Part shown: positions 63,560 to 64,000 of the stretch, piece by piece | Numbering within the stretch: the first letter of the stretch is position 1 | Layout of the letters: each line of letters starts with the position of its first letter | NCBI RefSeq assembly: GCF_034190915.1 | Contig: NW_026947506.1 | Span: forward strand, 16,429,501 to 16,493,500 | Length of the DNA: 64,000 nucleotides | Direction of reading: 5' to 3' | Source of the DNA: Cavia porcellus | Taxonomy: Eukaryota; Chordata; Mammalia; Rodentia; Caviidae | Notes under the pieces: generated by a model | Told to the model about the DNA's origin: nothing | The model's database searches: none | Seen by the model: the letters and a program-made list of their open reading frames with translations, nothing else | Translations under genes and position numbers: made by a program

Positions 63560-63830
63560 TTAAGCACAGAAAAGGCCATGTACAGCAATTAGGCCATAGG
63601 TATCTGTGGGTCCATCTGGAGTTTTTTGTAATTTACATTGAATATCTGAGGCTGATTGACAAGTGAAACGGAGTACTTCTCCTTCCCAAGAAAATGTATC
63701 TATGCTCATATATTTATGAAATACTTCTGTGAATCTGTTATGGGAGACAGCTGAATTTTCTTCTGTTCCATGTATGATCTCACCCACTTTATAATAATTA
63801 ACAGATTTTTAAAATAAGCATTTTACTCCC
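63560..63830 (-). pseudogene. ERV gag capsid remnant
   Basis: A 75-codon open piece (63560-63787) contains a major-homology-region-like segment (HGTEENSAVSHNRFTE) and the capsid C-terminal signature SASDIQCKLQKTPDGP, both typical of class I ERV capsids. A start of the same protein is visible just upstream, broken by a stop. Confidence 0.72.
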
Positions 63831-64000
63831 ATTACAAGAGCAGCTAGCATATCATACATCACTTTTAGTCACTTATTAGTATTATGGTTCCAGGTTGTTC
63901 TTATTGAAGGGAAAATATCCTGTCCATGGTGGTTTTCTTCCCTTTTAAAAGCATATTGCTCATTTGCATAATTCCTAGCCTTTTGTAGGATTGTTTGTCC

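Larger units (their letters stand above)
61757..64000 (-). mobile_element. Class I (gammaretrovirus-like) endogenous retrovirus fragment, gag-pol remnants
   Basis: Minus-strand provirus remnant running off the right edge, with many stops and frame changes. From high to low coordinates: capsid C-terminal half, a decayed nucleocapsid zinc-knuckle trace (about 63375-63310), RT C-terminal part (about 63100-62930), RNase H C-terminal part (about 62200-61970) and integrase core start (about 61870-61760). Protease and most of RT are missing or unrecognisable. No LTR or env is seen in the window. Non-functional. Confidence 0.75.

Overview
The window is eukaryotic DNA, most likely from a rodent nuclear genome. 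Genes are sparse, and the window holds tRNA-derived ID-type SINEs, B1-like (7SL-derived) SINEs, LINE-1 pieces, class I endogenous retrovirus remnants and long CT/TA/GT/CCTT microsatellites. ID and B1 together point to Rodentia. The exact lineage cannot be fixed from the sequence; I see nothing that marks it as mouse or rat.

Region 1 (1-47366) is a head-to-tail tandem array with a period of about 8.7 kb: five gene-bearing units (U1-U5) and a truncated sixth (U6). Each full unit holds a ~4 kb left part with no recognised gene, a GT microsatellite, an ID SINE with target-site duplications, a CCTT microsatellite, a B1-like SINE, a TATA-type promoter, an intronless speckle-type POZ (SPOP/TD-POZ) reading frame, a polyadenylation signal and a CT/TA/TCTG microsatellite. 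The reading frame is colinear, without gaps, with the 374-residue SPOP protein (MATH + BTB/POZ + 3-box/BACK), so the ancestor was a SPOP retrocopy. Only the fifth copy (41730-42854) is open from start to stop. Copies 1 and 3 share a nonsense codon at position 83, copy 2 has one at 218, and copy 4 has a 1-base deletion, a second nonsense codon and a lost stop. All five copies have replaced the Met-Glu-Glu stretch that in SPOP belongs to the CUL3-binding phi-X-E motif. If expressed, the family may therefore bind substrates and dimerise without recruiting the ligase scaffold (inference).

The array has a second level of organisation. Positions 1-~12735 recur almost unchanged at 17527-~30253, which marks a recent ~17.5 kb duplication with its edge inside the ID SINE. 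U4 is a mosaic, and U5 carries a private 5'-inverted (twin-primed) LINE-1.

Region 2 (47367-54957) is accessory DNA without a recognisable host gene: three minus-strand ID SINEs, two B1-like SINEs, one plus-strand LTR with TATA and AATAAA, and unidentified stretches.

Region 3 (54958-61735) is a nest of LINE-1 elements. A 5'-truncated L1 (ORF2 end plus 3'UTR) is split by a ~3.1 kb element that has an L1 5'UTR, ORF1 and L1 3'UTR but no ORF2 (HAL1-like), flanked by a 14-bp target-site duplication. Another short L1 piece and an alternating purine-pyrimidine repeat follow.

Region 4 (61757-64000) is a decayed minus-strand class I (gammaretrovirus-like) provirus fragment. It holds capsid, nucleocapsid, RT, RNase H and integrase remnants, is interrupted by one ID SINE, and runs off the right edge.
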